64,000 bases of DNA from Foetidibacter luteolus (GCF_009650435.1 NZ_VVIP01000043.1:273517-337516); one strand, 5' to 3'. Numbered from the stretch's first letter, positions 1 to 8,747 are shown. Translations and numbers: made by a program. The notes: generated from the sequence alone by a model not told the origin.

Positions 1-1
1 G

Positions 2-823
2 GATGCCGCATGGGAGCTTGCCATACTGGAAGACTGCAGCCAATGCATGGATATACTGCAGCAAAAACAACCGGCGTACTATAGTTACCTGCAGCGAGGG
101 TTTGAGAATGTAGCACTATCCCGCATTTTAAGCCTGGGCATTCTGTACCAGCTATTCATACTCCTTTCCTTGCCTGTTGGCTTAAAACTGGCCCTGGAAT
201 ACTTCCGGCAAAGGCTGGCATCGCTACAACTTGAAAAAGAAAACAAAGAGCTGGAGTTTAATTTTCTAAAGGCCCAGGTTAACCCACATTTTTTGTTTAA
301 CACACTTAATAATATTTACGCCCTTATACTAAACGACCGCAAAGACGAATCCGCTGAAACTGTTGCAAGGCTTGCGAGCTTTATGCGCTATTCCCTTTAC
401 CAGGATGAAAATGGCAATACCATTGGTAAGGAAATACAGCTAATGAAAGATTATATTGAGCTGGAAAAAATAAGGCTGAACCAAACCATCATTAACTTTA
501 ATTACGAAGTAGATGATCCATCCCAGCCTTTTCCATCATTGCTGTTGATGCCTGTTCTTGAAAACGCATTTAAGTTTTGTATGGAGGAAGCGGGTAAGGA
601 TAGCTGGATACTGATACAGCTAAACCTTAAGCAAAAAAATTTGTACTGCCGTATATCCAACACCTGCATGCCCGGCAAGGTAAATGAGCCCGGGGGCATT
701 GGGTTGCTAAATATTCAAAAACGGCTGAAGCATTATTATAACGGCGATTATACATTTGAAGCAAAAAAAGAGCATAGCAGCTTTACTGTTAATATGCACA
801 TAAAAACGGGCAGGCATGATTAA
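2..823 (+). CDS. LytS/YpdA-type sensor histidine kinase, 3' part (cut by window start)
   Basis: The reading frame is open from the first bases of the window, so the gene starts upstream and only its C-terminal 273 residues are seen. Numbering from the Met codon at 47, a hydrophobic helix (about 29-50) is followed by a charged linker and the His_kinase motif NPHFLFNTLN, with the probable phospho-acceptor His81. The ATPase N box LENAFKF (171-177) and G box GGIGLLNI (217-224) follow. This is the LytS architecture: membrane sensor, short dimerisation segment and HATPase. The stop overlaps the start of the next gene by 8 bp, so kinase and LytTR regulator are translationally coupled and form a two-component pair. 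The signal sensed cannot be read from the sequence. Confidence 0.93.
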   Translation, partial: DAAWELAILEDCSQCMDILQQKQPAYYSYLQRGFENVALSRILSLGILYQLFILLSLPVGLKLALEYFRQRLASLQLEKENKELEFNFLKAQVNPHFLFNTLNNIYALILNDRKDESAETVARLASFMRYSLYQDENGNTIGKEIQLMKDYIELEKIRLNQTIINFNYEVDDPSQPFPSLLLMPVLENAFKFCMEEAGKDSWILIQLNLKQKNLYCRISNTCMPGKVNEPGGIGLLNIQKRLKHYYNGDYTFEAKKEHSSFTVNMHIKTGRHD

Positions 824-1535
824 CTGCATTATTGTGGATGATGAACCGCTGGCAAGGCAGGTGATAAAGCAGCACCTGCAACATTTTCCGGAGTGGGTGG
901 CTGTTAAGGAATGCATCAATGCTGCCGAGGCATGGCAGGCCCTGCACGAATCTAATGTACAGGTTATGTTCCTTGATATACAGATGCAGGGCGTTAGCGG
1001 TGTGGAGTTTTTAAAGTCTCTTAAAAACCCGCCGGTAGTTGTGTTTACCACCGCTTATACGCATTATGCCGTTGAAGGCTTTAATCTGATGGCGGCAGAT
1101 TACCTGCTTAAACCCATAACTTTCGACCGCTTTAAACAGGCCATCATTAAAGCACAGGAAAAGATAGCCGCACCGGTGGTAACCATACAGCAAAAGCTGC
1201 CGGATACAAAAACAGAAGCCCTCTCATCAGACCATATTTTTCTTAAGCTGGATAACAAATTGCTGCGCCTTAATTTCACAGAGCTGCTTTTCTTTGAAGC
1301 CCAGCGTGACTTTACCAAAGTTTTCCTGCAGGAAAAAAACATGCTCGTAAGCTTTCATCTTAAAATGCTGGAGGCCATGCTGCCACAGGAAAAGTTTATG
1401 CGCATACACCGTTCTTACATTATCAACAAAGCCAAAATATCCAGCATAGAAGGTAACCGGGTGTTTATTCAAAAACATGAAATACCCATTGGCAGCAATT
1501 ACAAAGAAGAATTTTTTAAAAGCCTCGGCATATAA
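816..1535 (+). CDS. LytTR-family response regulator
   Basis: A 239-residue protein with an N-terminal receiver domain (acidic pocket VDDE at 7-10, phospho-acceptor Asp54 in FLDIQM, Lys in the LLKPI motif near 98) and a C-terminal LytTR DNA-binding domain from about residue 135. The ending resembles family members, with the RIHRSYIIN signature. It acts as the transcriptional partner of the overlapping LytS-type kinase. LytTR regulators bind paired direct repeats. I could not identify such a target nearby, and the downstream genes are on the other strand, so its targets probably lie elsewhere. Confidence 0.95.
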   Translation: MINCIIVDDEPLARQVIKQHLQHFPEWVAVKECINAAEAWQALHESNVQVMFLDIQMQGVSGVEFLKSLKNPPVVVFTTAYTHYAVEGFNLMAADYLLKPITFDRFKQAIIKAQEKIAAPVVTIQQKLPDTKTEALSSDHIFLKLDNKLLRLNFTELLFFEAQRDFTKVFLQEKNMLVSFHLKMLEAMLPQEKFMRIHRSYIINKAKISSIEGNRVFIQKHEIPIGSNYKEEFFKSLGI

Positions 1536-1616
1536 AGTTTACTGTGCTTTTGCGTGAAGACACGCATTAGGGAGAGAGTGTGTGCCAGTAAAATTTAGAT
1601 ACCGGCGTTCGGTTTT

Positions 1617-1720
1617 TCATGGGAGCTTCGTTGCGTCGCAATCACTTCATGGTCCCGTTCTTTGGGCGGCTTTTCAGACCCGTATATAATTGCTGCATGA
1701 AGACACCCACCAGGGAGGGA
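1617..1720 (+). repeat. REP-A type 1 copy
   Basis: Intergenic repeat with core TTGCGTCGCA at 1631-1640, then CGTTCTTTGGGCGGCTTTTCAGACCCG. It ends in a GACAC.CACCAGGGAGGGA module (1698-1720) that is also present once upstream at 1556-1578. The same order of modules recurs at 8434-8538. It occupies the gap between the LytTR gene and the end of the cco operon. Confidence 0.75.
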
Positions 1721-1751
1721 TAATGATACTGTCAAAGCCGTCTTTCTCTTT

Positions 1752-2459
1752 CTAATGACAACTTACTACCTGCCGCTGCGGCCCGGGCAACATTGGGCTT
1801 ACGTAAGGAATGTTAAGCCCCATGCCACGCAAAACAAACAATACGCCCACCAGGCCAATAACAAAAGGCAGTGTTTTACGTATGCGTTCACGGTAAGAAA
1901 GCCGTATCCTGTAACCATAATACGATAACAAAATCATGGCCGGCGCGGTGCCCACGCCAAACAACAGCATAAAAGCCACGGCACTCTTTACATTACCTGT
2001 TGACAATGCGCCAGCTACAGCAAAATAAACCATGCCACAGGGTAGGAGGCCATTGGCAACTCCAATAAGGAAGAAATGGAATGGGCCCGTTTTATGTATA
2101 TGCCTGCTGATTATTTTTTGTACAGCTACATGCATTGTTCCAACAAACCGGTTGCCTGTAAAAACCCTGCCCACCGCCAGGTAAACAACAAAGCCCAACA
2201 TGCCAATACCTGCCGCCACAGATAGCCAGCTTTGCAAACCGGCCAGGTAAAGCTGGCGGCCAGCCAACCCGAACAACAAACCCAACAGGCTGTAAGTGGT
2301 TATTCTGCCAGCATTGTACAACAATATTCCCGGCAATTTACGGGAAGGGTTTATGGCCTGCAATGGCAGCGTAAACGCTATGGCGCCGCACATGCCTACG
2401 CAGTGAAAACTACTTAACAACCCCAGCATTAATGCAGGTATCGTTTGTGCCCAGCTCAT
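1752..2459 (-). CDS. TauE/SafE-like integral membrane protein of the cbb3 oxidase locus
   Basis: A 235-residue polytopic membrane protein with about six hydrophobic segments. The N-terminal SSFHCVGMCG motif (Cys20, Cys24) and a second GLLPCGMVYFA motif near residue 140 mark the sulfite-exporter TauE/SafE-like (UreH/CcdA-like) family found at the end of many Bacteroidota cco operons. The paired Cys/His/Met residues fit a role in copper or redox delivery for oxidase assembly, but this is inference from family and context. Its start overlaps the ccoH stop by 4 bp, so it is the last gene of the operon. Confidence 0.88.
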   Translation of the reverse strand: MSWAQTIPALMLGLLSSFHCVGMCGAIAFTLPLQAINPSRKLPGILLYNAGRITTYSLLGLLFGLAGRQLYLAGLQSWLSVAAGIGMLGFVVYLAVGRVFTGNRFVGTMHVAVQKIISRHIHKTGPFHFFLIGVANGLLPCGMVYFAVAGALSTGNVKSAVAFMLLFGVGTAPAMILLSYYGYRIRLSYRERIRKTLPFVIGLVGVLFVLRGMGLNIPYVSPMLPGPQRQVVSCH

Positions 2460-2896
2460 TGGGTACTTATTGTTATGCTCTGTTCGTAATAGTATGGGGT
2501 TTCCGCCTGGTACAAAGAAATTTTTACCAGGTAGCGAACCGGCGTTAGCTGAGATTTATTTATCTGCATATCTCCGTCGTTATTAAAGTCAGGTGGCAGT
2601 TTAACATCGTTGGCAGCATTTGCAGGGCAGTAAAAATGTACCTGGCCCTGCAGCGCCAAACCTTTTAAAGTTCCAGGCAAGCGAAGGTGTATAACGCCGG
2701 CACTTTCCTCAATTGTTACTGCGCCTGCTGTGCCGGCATTACGCAGGCCATTTATTCGTTCCTGGTAGCGCAGTTCTTCGTTATAATAGTCTTTAGACAC
2801 CAGTTGAAAATCCTGGTGCATGCATTTGTAAACCAGCGTGCTCATAAGGGCGGCGAAACCCACAAATACTATTATTAATTTATTTCCCCAGTTCAT
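2456..2896 (-). CDS. ccoH: FixH/CcoH family cbb3 oxidase assembly protein
   Basis: A 146-residue protein anchored by one N-terminal membrane helix (about 7-25) and carrying the FixH signature DFQLVSKDYYNEELRYQ just after it. The rest is a periplasmic beta-rich domain. CcoH stabilises the assembling cbb3 oxidase and works with the CcoI copper pump. The gene overlaps the downstream TauE/SafE-like gene by 4 bp and lies 220 bp after ccoG. That gap is filled by a REP-A repeat. Confidence 0.9.
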   Translation of the reverse strand: MNWGNKLIIVFVGFAALMSTLVYKCMHQDFQLVSKDYYNEELRYQERINGLRNAGTAGAVTIEESAGVIHLRLPGTLKGLALQGQVHFYCPANAANDVKLPPDFNNDGDMQINKSQLTPVRYLVKISLYQAETPYYYEQSITISTQ

Positions 2897-2998
2897 GATG
2901 TTTTATTTTAAGTACATAATGATTGCCAATAAGTTTATCTTTTTAATAATCTCAGATGCAGATGGCAACCCTTTAATGTTGAAGCAAAAGTTTCCGGC

Positions 2999-3116
2999 GC
3001 CGAAGGCGGCAGGAACAACACTATATTGCGGGAAAAGCTGCGTAGCGAACTCAACAGTACAAGAGTGCGACGCAAGTAAAGCCCAACGATAGTTCCTGCT
3101 GCCGGGCCCATAAACC
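2999..3116 (-). repeat. REP-A type 2 copy inside the cco operon
   Basis: A copy of about 118 bp, in reverse orientation, of the repeat also found at 32360 and 52313. It contains GCGGGAAAAGCTGCGTAGCGAAC, the core TGCGACGCAA (3065-3074), and the tail GTTCCTGCTGCCGGGCCCATAAA ending directly before the ccoG stop codon. It lies between ccoG and ccoH, so it is probably transcribed with the operon. Confidence 0.8.
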
Positions 3117-4532
3117 TTATTGCACCGGACCAAGAAAGTTCGTTTTTACGACAGACAACAGCTTATTCCCTTCGTATAACTCCAGTTGTATATTGGTCTT
3201 TCTTGCATGTATGGTATTTTTTGGAAGTACCACGAAAAATGAGCCGCTGCCCTGTGCCTCTTTAGCTATGCTGATTACCGGCTTGCCAATCATTTGCACC
3301 CTGCCCGGCCCGCGGAGCCTGATACTAAGCGGCAGGTGTTTTAATGTTTTGTTGGCAAATTTTATGTTGTAAAGGTTAGAGATGCTGTCCTGCCCCCGCT
3401 CCTGGAACAGCATGCCCGGTGTGCGGAAAACGGTGGCATCAATGTCTTTTCTTGTAATAATGAGCGTTGCCAGCAACCCTGCCGCTACAGTACACAGCAA
3501 GGTGTAAAACTTCATCCTGCTGCTATAGCGCAGTGGTTTACCCGTGGCAATGCTGTTCTCACTTGCATAACGCACCAGGCCTTTGGGCTTGCCTGTTTTT
3601 TCCATCACGGCATCGCAGGCATCTATGCAGGCCGTACAGCCAATACATTCCATTTGTACGCCATTGCGTATATCAATGCCCGTTGGGCAAACCCTTATGC
3701 ACTGAGAGCAGTCAACGCAATCGCCAAAAACATTCTGCTCTTTTTTCTTTTTTATGCCACGTGGTTCGCCACGCTGGTAGTCGTAGGCTACTATCATGGA
3801 ATTTTTATCCAGCAATACACTTTGCAGCCTGCCATAAGGGCAAACAGCGGTACATACCTGCTCTCTAAACAATGCGTACACGCCATAAAAAATGCCGCTG
3901 AAAATGAGTATGGCCATAAAACCTCCCACATGGCTGGAAACAGGCGCTGTGATAATTTTCTCCAGCTCCTGCATGCCAATGATATACGATAGAAAAAAGT
4001 TGGCGATGATAAAAGACAACACAAAAAATGCAATGTGCTTGGCTGTTTTTCGTAAAAACTTTTCCGTATTCCAGGGGGCTTTGTTGAGCATTTTTTGCTG
4101 GGCCGCGGTACCTTCTATCCAGTATTCCACCTTACGGAACATCATTTCCATAAAGTTGGTTTGCGGGCATGCCCACCCACAAAACAACCTGCCGAAAGCC
4201 GCAGTGAACAATACGATGAAGAGCACAAATGTTATCATGCCTACGCCGATGATAAAAAAATCCTGCGGAAGAAACAGTTTTCCAAAAATTACAAACCGGG
4301 CATGCGGAATATCGAACATAAAAAGTGGCCTGCCGTTAACATAAATAAACGGTAACCCGAAAAAGAGCAGGAAGTATAGAACACTCAGGTACGTTCTTAC
4401 ACGGTAAAACCGGCCTTTGGGCTGCCAGGCATATACCCAGTTGCGCTTACCGCTTTTGTCAACGCTGGCCAGCGTATCACGAAAAGCAGCGGCATCAATG
4501 CTTTCCTGGTATTTGTAAGTAGTGTTGGGCAT
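3117..4532 (-). CDS. ccoG: CcoG/FixG/RdxA cbb3 oxidase accessory ferredoxin-like protein
   Basis: A 471-residue membrane protein. Helices lie at about 48-67, 92-114, 167-187, 205-223 and 337-356. The CGWACPQTNF motif (118-127) and CPYGR (231-235) are family hallmarks. Two [4Fe-4S] ferredoxin motifs follow (Cys272/275/278/282 and Cys296/299/302/306), and the C-terminus is an Ig-like FixG_C domain. CcoG is implicated in reducing Cu(II) to Cu(I) for insertion into the cbb3 binuclear centre. It sits 2 bp after ccoP, so the two are co-transcribed. Confidence 0.96.
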   Translation of the reverse strand: MPNTTYKYQESIDAAAFRDTLASVDKSGKRNWVYAWQPKGRFYRVRTYLSVLYFLLFFGLPFIYVNGRPLFMFDIPHARFVIFGKLFLPQDFFIIGVGMITFVLFIVLFTAAFGRLFCGWACPQTNFMEMMFRKVEYWIEGTAAQQKMLNKAPWNTEKFLRKTAKHIAFFVLSFIIANFFLSYIIGMQELEKIITAPVSSHVGGFMAILIFSGIFYGVYALFREQVCTAVCPYGRLQSVLLDKNSMIVAYDYQRGEPRGIKKKKEQNVFGDCVDCSQCIRVCPTGIDIRNGVQMECIGCTACIDACDAVMEKTGKPKGLVRYASENSIATGKPLRYSSRMKFYTLLCTVAAGLLATLIITRKDIDATVFRTPGMLFQERGQDSISNLYNIKFANKTLKHLPLSIRLRGPGRVQMIGKPVISIAKEAQGSGSFFVVLPKNTIHARKTNIQLELYEGNKLLSVVKTNFLGPVQ

Positions 4533-4534
4533 GG

Positions 4535-5704
4535 TTAGCGTTTACTGATATCCACAGGTTTAACAGCAGGAGCGGCAGTGGTATCCGCAGCAGCATTCTC
4601 TTCTATGTACAGGTCTCCCTGGGGTTCTTTGGCTCCCGGCGGATGGGTGCCTTTGAGTGTGATGATGTAGTTGCTGATTTTTGCTATCTGCGCAGGGGAA
4701 AAATCATCCTGCCAGGCTTTCATCCCTTTCTCAGGATAGCCGTATTTGATGGTTTTAAATATGTCTTTTACGCCGCCCTTGTGCAGCCAGTAATCATCCG
4801 TAAGGTTGGGGCCTACAACGCCCTGGCCTTTATCTCCATGGCAGGGGGCGCAGTTACCAGTGAAAAGCTTATGGCCTTCTTCAACGTAAGCAGGGTCGGC
4901 ATTAAGCGCAACGGTGTTTTCATCCACCTTATCCGCACTCTTTTTAAGAAAGGCTTCTTTTTGTTCGGCTGCTTTGGTTAAAGCAACCTGTAATTCTTCC
5001 GCCGGTAACTGGCCTGTGTGCGAAATATGAAAACGGTACACATACACCACGCCGAACAATATGGTAAGATAAAAACCATATACCCACCAGCGGGGCAAGC
5101 TGTTATCCAGTTCCTTTATGCCGTCATAATTATGGTTTAGCACCAGCGCTTCTTCTTCCCTGGCAGATTTAAAGTTGTTCATTTTTTGCCAGAGCTTTTT
5201 CCAGTCGAATTTCTTTTCAACCGCTGTTTCAGGCGTTGTTATCGCTTTTTCTTTTTTGACAAATAGGTTGATGTAATAAATCATTACCAGTATTACAACC
5301 AGTTCTGTTGCTATAACCCCTGCCAGTGCATAAAATGAAAAAACTGAAAGCCCGCCGATAGAAGTTACCGCCTGCGGAGCTGCTTCTGTTACTGTATTAT
5401 CCTGGGCAAAAGCTGTTACAGATAAACCGCAGAAAAGCAGCAGGCTGAGTATTTTGGCAGCGCCGGCGGCTTTCTTTTTTTCTTCTTTCAGGCGTTGCAT
5501 ATACACTTCCGCCACGCCGGTAAGCACATGCGCCAGCGTAACAATGGCTATCAGCAACACGCCAGCAATAACCACCATTACAATAGCCAGCGTATTGTTC
5601 ATTTCAGATGGCTTGCGGGGCCCTTCCGCAAAAACGTAAGAGCTGCCGAAGAGTAAGAAAACCACGATGACTGCCCTGTAAATTATTTTAGCAAAATATT
5701 TCAT
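4535..5704 (-). CDS. ccoP: cbb3-type cytochrome c oxidase subunit III (CcoP), single-heme form
   Basis: A 389-residue subunit with an unusually long hydrophobic N-terminal half (segments near 8-26, 38-62, 84-100, 118-147). The classical CcoP anchor YDGIKELDNSLPRWW (193-207) and helix (to about 224) follow. One cytochrome c domain is present, with heme site CAPCH (285-289) and likely axial Met328 in KGMKAW. Proteobacterial CcoP has two heme c sites and only one is visible here. It passes electrons to the CcoN catalytic subunit. The extra N-terminal helices resemble a fused second membrane module, common in Bacteroidota. Confidence 0.93.
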   Translation of the reverse strand: MKYFAKIIYRAVIVVFLLFGSSYVFAEGPRKPSEMNNTLAIVMVVIAGVLLIAIVTLAHVLTGVAEVYMQRLKEEKKKAAGAAKILSLLLFCGLSVTAFAQDNTVTEAAPQAVTSIGGLSVFSFYALAGVIATELVVILVMIYYINLFVKKEKAITTPETAVEKKFDWKKLWQKMNNFKSAREEEALVLNHNYDGIKELDNSLPRWWVYGFYLTILFGVVYVYRFHISHTGQLPAEELQVALTKAAEQKEAFLKKSADKVDENTVALNADPAYVEEGHKLFTGNCAPCHGDKGQGVVGPNLTDDYWLHKGGVKDIFKTIKYGYPEKGMKAWQDDFSPAQIAKISNYIITLKGTHPPGAKEPQGDLYIEENAAADTTAAPAVKPVDISKR

Positions 5705-5724
5705 GATTATTGAACATGTTTAGG

Positions 5725-5898
5725 TTAACTGTTTCCGGTGTCGTTAAGCGGTATGTTGCTAAGGGTTTCTATCAGCTTTTTATCTGCTTTCCACGCCCAC
5801 AAGGCCATTATGGTAAAAAAGAAGAAGAAGATTAAAAAGGCGCTCATGGCATATACATCCACACTGGTTATTTTCTCCAGGTAATTAATAAATTTCAT
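5725..5898 (-). CDS. ccoQ: CcoQ/FixQ-like small cbb3 oxidase subunit
   Basis: A 57-codon reading frame, too short for most ORF callers, fills the gap between ccoNO and ccoP on the same strand. It encodes MKFINYLEKITSVDVYAMSA, then a very Phe-rich membrane helix (LIFFFFFTIMALWAW) and a short charged tail. One helix followed by a WAWxxD/K segment is the layout of CcoQ, which stabilises the CcoP-CcoNO interaction. Position, strand and length all fit. The sequence itself is too short for certainty beyond that. Confidence 0.85.
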   Translation of the reverse strand: MKFINYLEKITSVDVYAMSAFLIFFFFFTIMALWAWKADKKLIETLSNIPLNDTGNS

Positions 5899-5910
5899 AG
5901 CTGTTGTGTA

Positions 5911-8094
5911 TTAAGGTTTACTTACGGTTTCGGGTACTTTAATATCTGTGCCCATTCTCTGCATGTAAGCTATCAGGGCTATAATTTCGCTATTGGCCGC
6001 TACGGGCAGCTTTTCTTTTTTAAGGCCTGCCTGTATTGCCTGCGCCTGAATTTTCATATCCCTGGTGGCCAGCTTATCATAGCCTTCAGGATAGGGCACA
6101 CCCAGCTTCATCATAGCCCTTATTTTGGCGGGTGTAACAGCGCTGTCAACCACATCATCAAAAAGCCAGGGATAGGAAGGCATGATGGAACCCGGCGACA
6201 TAATGCGGGGATCGAGCATGTGGTTATAATGCCAGCTATCCGGGTATTTGCCGCCTATGCGGGCAAGGTCTGGCCCGGTTCTTTTACTGCCCCACTGAAA
6301 AGGATGGTCATATACAAACTCACCTGCTTTGCTGTATTCGCCATAGCGTGCCACTTCATCCCTGAAGGGGCGTATCATTTGCGAGTGACAGGTATAGCAA
6401 CCTTCCCGTACATAAATATCACGGCCCTCCAGTTCAAGGGGCGTGTAGGGTTTAACCGCCTCAATGGTGGGTACGTTGCTTTTTATTAAGAAAGTAGGAA
6501 CCATTTCCAGTATGCCACCTATGGCAACGGCTATAAGGCTGAAGACCAGCATTTGCACAGGCCGCTTTTCAATCCAGCGGTGCCAGTGTTCTTTACCATG
6601 CGTTGCTACCACTTTGGGCAGGGGCGCTGCTTCGGCCGCTTCGTTGGCTACAAAGCTGCCGGCTTTTACAGTTTTATACAGGTTGTACACCATAATAAAC
6701 ACACCCACCAGGTAAATGCTTCCGCCTAGGCCACGCAGAGCGTAAAAAGGTTTCAGGTATTGCACTGTTTCCAAAAACTGGTATTTCAACTGGCCTTCTT
6801 CAGTAAAGGTTTTCCACATGGTGCTTTGTGTAAAGCCGGCCCAGTACATAGGCAGGGCGTACAGCAGTATGCCGATGGTTCCAATCCAGAAATGATTATT
6901 GGCCAGTTTTTTAGAATATAGCTGTGTATTAAAAATGCGCGGTATAATCCAGTACAAAACGCCAAAGGTTAAAAAGCCATTCCAGCCAAGGGCGCCAACG
7001 TGTACGTGTGCAATGGTCCAGTCAGTAAAGTGGGATATGGCGTTTACGTTTTTAAGGCTAAGCAGGGGGCCTTCAAAAGTGGCCATGCCATAAGCGGTAA
7101 TAGCCACTACCATAAATTTAAGCACCGGGTTCTCCCGCACTTTATCCCATGCACCGCGCAGGGTAAAAAGGCCGTTAAGCATACCGCCCCAGCTTGGTGC
7201 AATCAGCATAACGCTGAATACAACGCCCAGGCTTTGCGCCCAGTCTGGCAGGGCTGTGTACAACAGGTGGTGCGGCCCGGCCCAGATGTAAATAAATATC
7301 AGCGACCAAAAGTGGATTATAGATAACCGGTAGCTGTAAACTGGCCTGTTGGCCGCTTTGGGTAAAAAGTAATACATTAACCCCAGGTAGGGGGTAGTTA
7401 AAAAGAAGGCCACCGCATTGTGGCCATACCACCATTGCACCAGCGCATCCTGCACACCCGCGTACCAGCTATAACTTTTTAAAAAGGTAACCGGCATTTC
7501 AAAAGAGTTTACTATGTGCAGCATGGCAACAGTAACCCAGGTGGCTATGTAAAACCAAATGGCCACATACAAATGGCTCTCCCGGCGCTTAATAATGGTG
7601 GCAAACATGTTGTACCCAAATACCAGCCAAACAAGGGTAATGGCAATGTCTATGGGCCATTCCAACTCCGCGTATTCCTTGCCTGTTGTAGCGCCCATCA
7701 GCAGGGTTATTGCTGCCGTTACAATAATCAGTTGCCAGCCCCAGAAATGCACACGGCTTAATATGTCGCTGTACATTCTTGTTTTGCACAACCGTTGCAG
7801 GCTGTAGTACACGCCCATAAAAATGCCGTTGCCCACAAAAGCAAAAATTACAGCATTGGTATGCACTGGCCGTACCCTGCCGAAAGTGGTAGGCGCATAA
7901 TCAAAATTCAATGCGGGAAAATACAATTGAAGGGCTGCCAGCAAGCCGGCCAGCATACCTACAGCGCCCCAAAAAATGGTGGCATAAGCAAACAGTTGCA
8001 CGGTTTTGTTATCGTAATAAAACCGTTGCGGCGCTATCGCTTTAAGCTGCTCTTCCTCGCTGATAAGTGTTTCGTTGGAATCCTGCGTTAACAT
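5911..8094 (-). CDS. ccoNO: cbb3-type cytochrome c oxidase, fused subunits I and II (CcoN-CcoO)
   Basis: A 727-residue fusion. Residues 1-480 are CcoN, the heme-copper catalytic subunit: His78 (RPVHTN) and the AHVHVGALG histidines (363/365) for hemes b, and His225 (WYGHNAV) with His275/276 (GPHHLLY) for CuB. Residues 505-727 are CcoO, with one membrane anchor (about 512-535) and the heme c site CYTCHSQMIRPF (C566, C569, H570). The fused form is typical of Bacteroidota. The complex reduces oxygen with high affinity under microaerobic conditions and pumps protons. It starts 3 bp after the ccoS stop. Confidence 0.97.
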   Translation of the reverse strand: MLTQDSNETLISEEEQLKAIAPQRFYYDNKTVQLFAYATIFWGAVGMLAGLLAALQLYFPALNFDYAPTTFGRVRPVHTNAVIFAFVGNGIFMGVYYSLQRLCKTRMYSDILSRVHFWGWQLIIVTAAITLLMGATTGKEYAELEWPIDIAITLVWLVFGYNMFATIIKRRESHLYVAIWFYIATWVTVAMLHIVNSFEMPVTFLKSYSWYAGVQDALVQWWYGHNAVAFFLTTPYLGLMYYFLPKAANRPVYSYRLSIIHFWSLIFIYIWAGPHHLLYTALPDWAQSLGVVFSVMLIAPSWGGMLNGLFTLRGAWDKVRENPVLKFMVVAITAYGMATFEGPLLSLKNVNAISHFTDWTIAHVHVGALGWNGFLTFGVLYWIIPRIFNTQLYSKKLANNHFWIGTIGILLYALPMYWAGFTQSTMWKTFTEEGQLKYQFLETVQYLKPFYALRGLGGSIYLVGVFIMVYNLYKTVKAGSFVANEAAEAAPLPKVVATHGKEHWHRWIEKRPVQMLVFSLIAVAIGGILEMVPTFLIKSNVPTIEAVKPYTPLELEGRDIYVREGCYTCHSQMIRPFRDEVARYGEYSKAGEFVYDHPFQWGSKRTGPDLARIGGKYPDSWHYNHMLDPRIMSPGSIMPSYPWLFDDVVDSAVTPAKIRAMMKLGVPYPEGYDKLATRDMKIQAQAIQAGLKKEKLPVAANSEIIALIAYMQRMGTDIKVPETVSKP

Positions 8095-8097
8095 TGG

Positions 8098-8265
8098 TTA
8101 TTCTTTGTTTGTAGATGTAGGGGATGGTTTGTCGTCAAAAAGCATTCGCAGGGGCGGACTATCCTCATCATCATACTGGCCATGTTTTACGCTCCACAAG
8201 AATGCGCCAAGGAATAAGGCTGCTACGGTTATGCTTGCGGTAAGTAAGAGAAATACAACGCTCAT
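8098..8265 (-). CDS. ccoS: CcoS cbb3 oxidase maturation protein
   Basis: A 55-codon reading frame just upstream of ccoNO, missed at common length cut-offs. The product has one N-terminal helix (MSVVFLLLTASITVAALFLG), then AFLWSVKHGQYDDEDSPPLR and a FDD segment. The WxxxxGQYDDxxxPxxRxLFDD pattern is the CcoS signature. CcoS is needed for cofactor insertion into CcoN. This is the first gene of the oxidase operon, with an FNR-like palindrome 72 bp upstream. Confidence 0.93.
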   Translation of the reverse strand: MSVVFLLLTASITVAALFLGAFLWSVKHGQYDDEDSPPLRMLFDDKPSPTSTNKE

Positions 8266-8336
8266 GGTTATGGTAATGAGGTGTTAAAAGTATCGTTGGC
8301 TCCGGTGCTGTTTACTGACGCGGCTCAATGCCGGAC

Positions 8337-8350
8337 ATGATTATTATCAT
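8337..8350. promoter_or_regulatory. FNR/CRP-like palindrome upstream of the cco operon
   Basis: ATGAT-TATT-ATCAT, a perfect 14-bp palindrome with the TGAT-N4-ATCA core of the FNR consensus TTGAT-N4-ATCAA. It lies 72 bp upstream of ccoS. The same 14 bases occur at 19581. Transcription control of cbb3 genes by FNR/FixK-type factors is well known in other phyla. Confidence 0.72.
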
Positions 8351-8433
8351 ACTGTTACATCTATACAATACACTTGTTCGCTATTGATTATTTATTCTGA
8401 AATACAGGAAGATCATGGTACCAGCGAAATTTT

Positions 8434-8538
8434 TTCATGGCATCATCGTTGCGTCGCAATCCGTTTGTCGTTCTGTTCTTTGGGCGGCTTTTCAGACCCG
8501 TGTAGTACCGGAGTGATGAGACACGCACCAGGGAATGA
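8434..8538 (+). repeat. REP-A type 1 copy
   Basis: Repeat with core TTGCGTCGCA at 8449-8458, then GTTCTTTGGGCGGCTTTTCAGACCCGTGT and the GACACGCACCAGGGA module. It is closely similar to 1617-1720 and lies upstream of the cco promoter region. Confidence 0.75.
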
Positions 8539-8584
8539 GATAACATTAAACATAGGATTATTTGAAAAAGAGCAGGCTCTTACT

Positions 8585-8747
8585 ATGTTCCTGAGGGACA
8601 TGTTGTGGGTAGAAGAACCATCCACGTTCTATTATGTTCCGGAAGAACATTTTGTGCCCATCCCACAGATACAGGCACAAAGCGTTCCTCTGGAACGCAG
8701 GGTAACACACTGTAATGTTCTACCCACAAAGTGTTCCGCGGGAACAC
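8585..8747. repeat. Hierarchical palindrome array, four 17-bp palindromes at 48-49 bp spacing
   Basis: Four units of form 7-3-7 start at 8585, 8634, 8682 and 8731: ATGTTCC-TGA-GGGACAT, ATGTTCC-GGA-AGAACAT, GCGTTCC-TCT-GGAACGC and GTGTTCC-GCG-GGAACAC. The last two are perfect and the first two have one arm mismatch. The 31-32 bp gaps are also ordered. The middle gap is bounded by TTTGTGCC/GGCACAAA, and the outer gaps carry TTGTGGGTAGAA and its reverse complement TTCTACCCACAA. The block is therefore symmetric about its centre near 8666. A degenerate unit CGTTCCTCTCGGGAC follows at 8895. No coding function is supported. Confidence 0.8.

Noticed and set aside
8585..8747. CRISPR array
   Set aside because: The 49-bp period is suggestive, but repeats are only 17 bp, vary in sequence, gaps are mirror images, and no cas gene is present.
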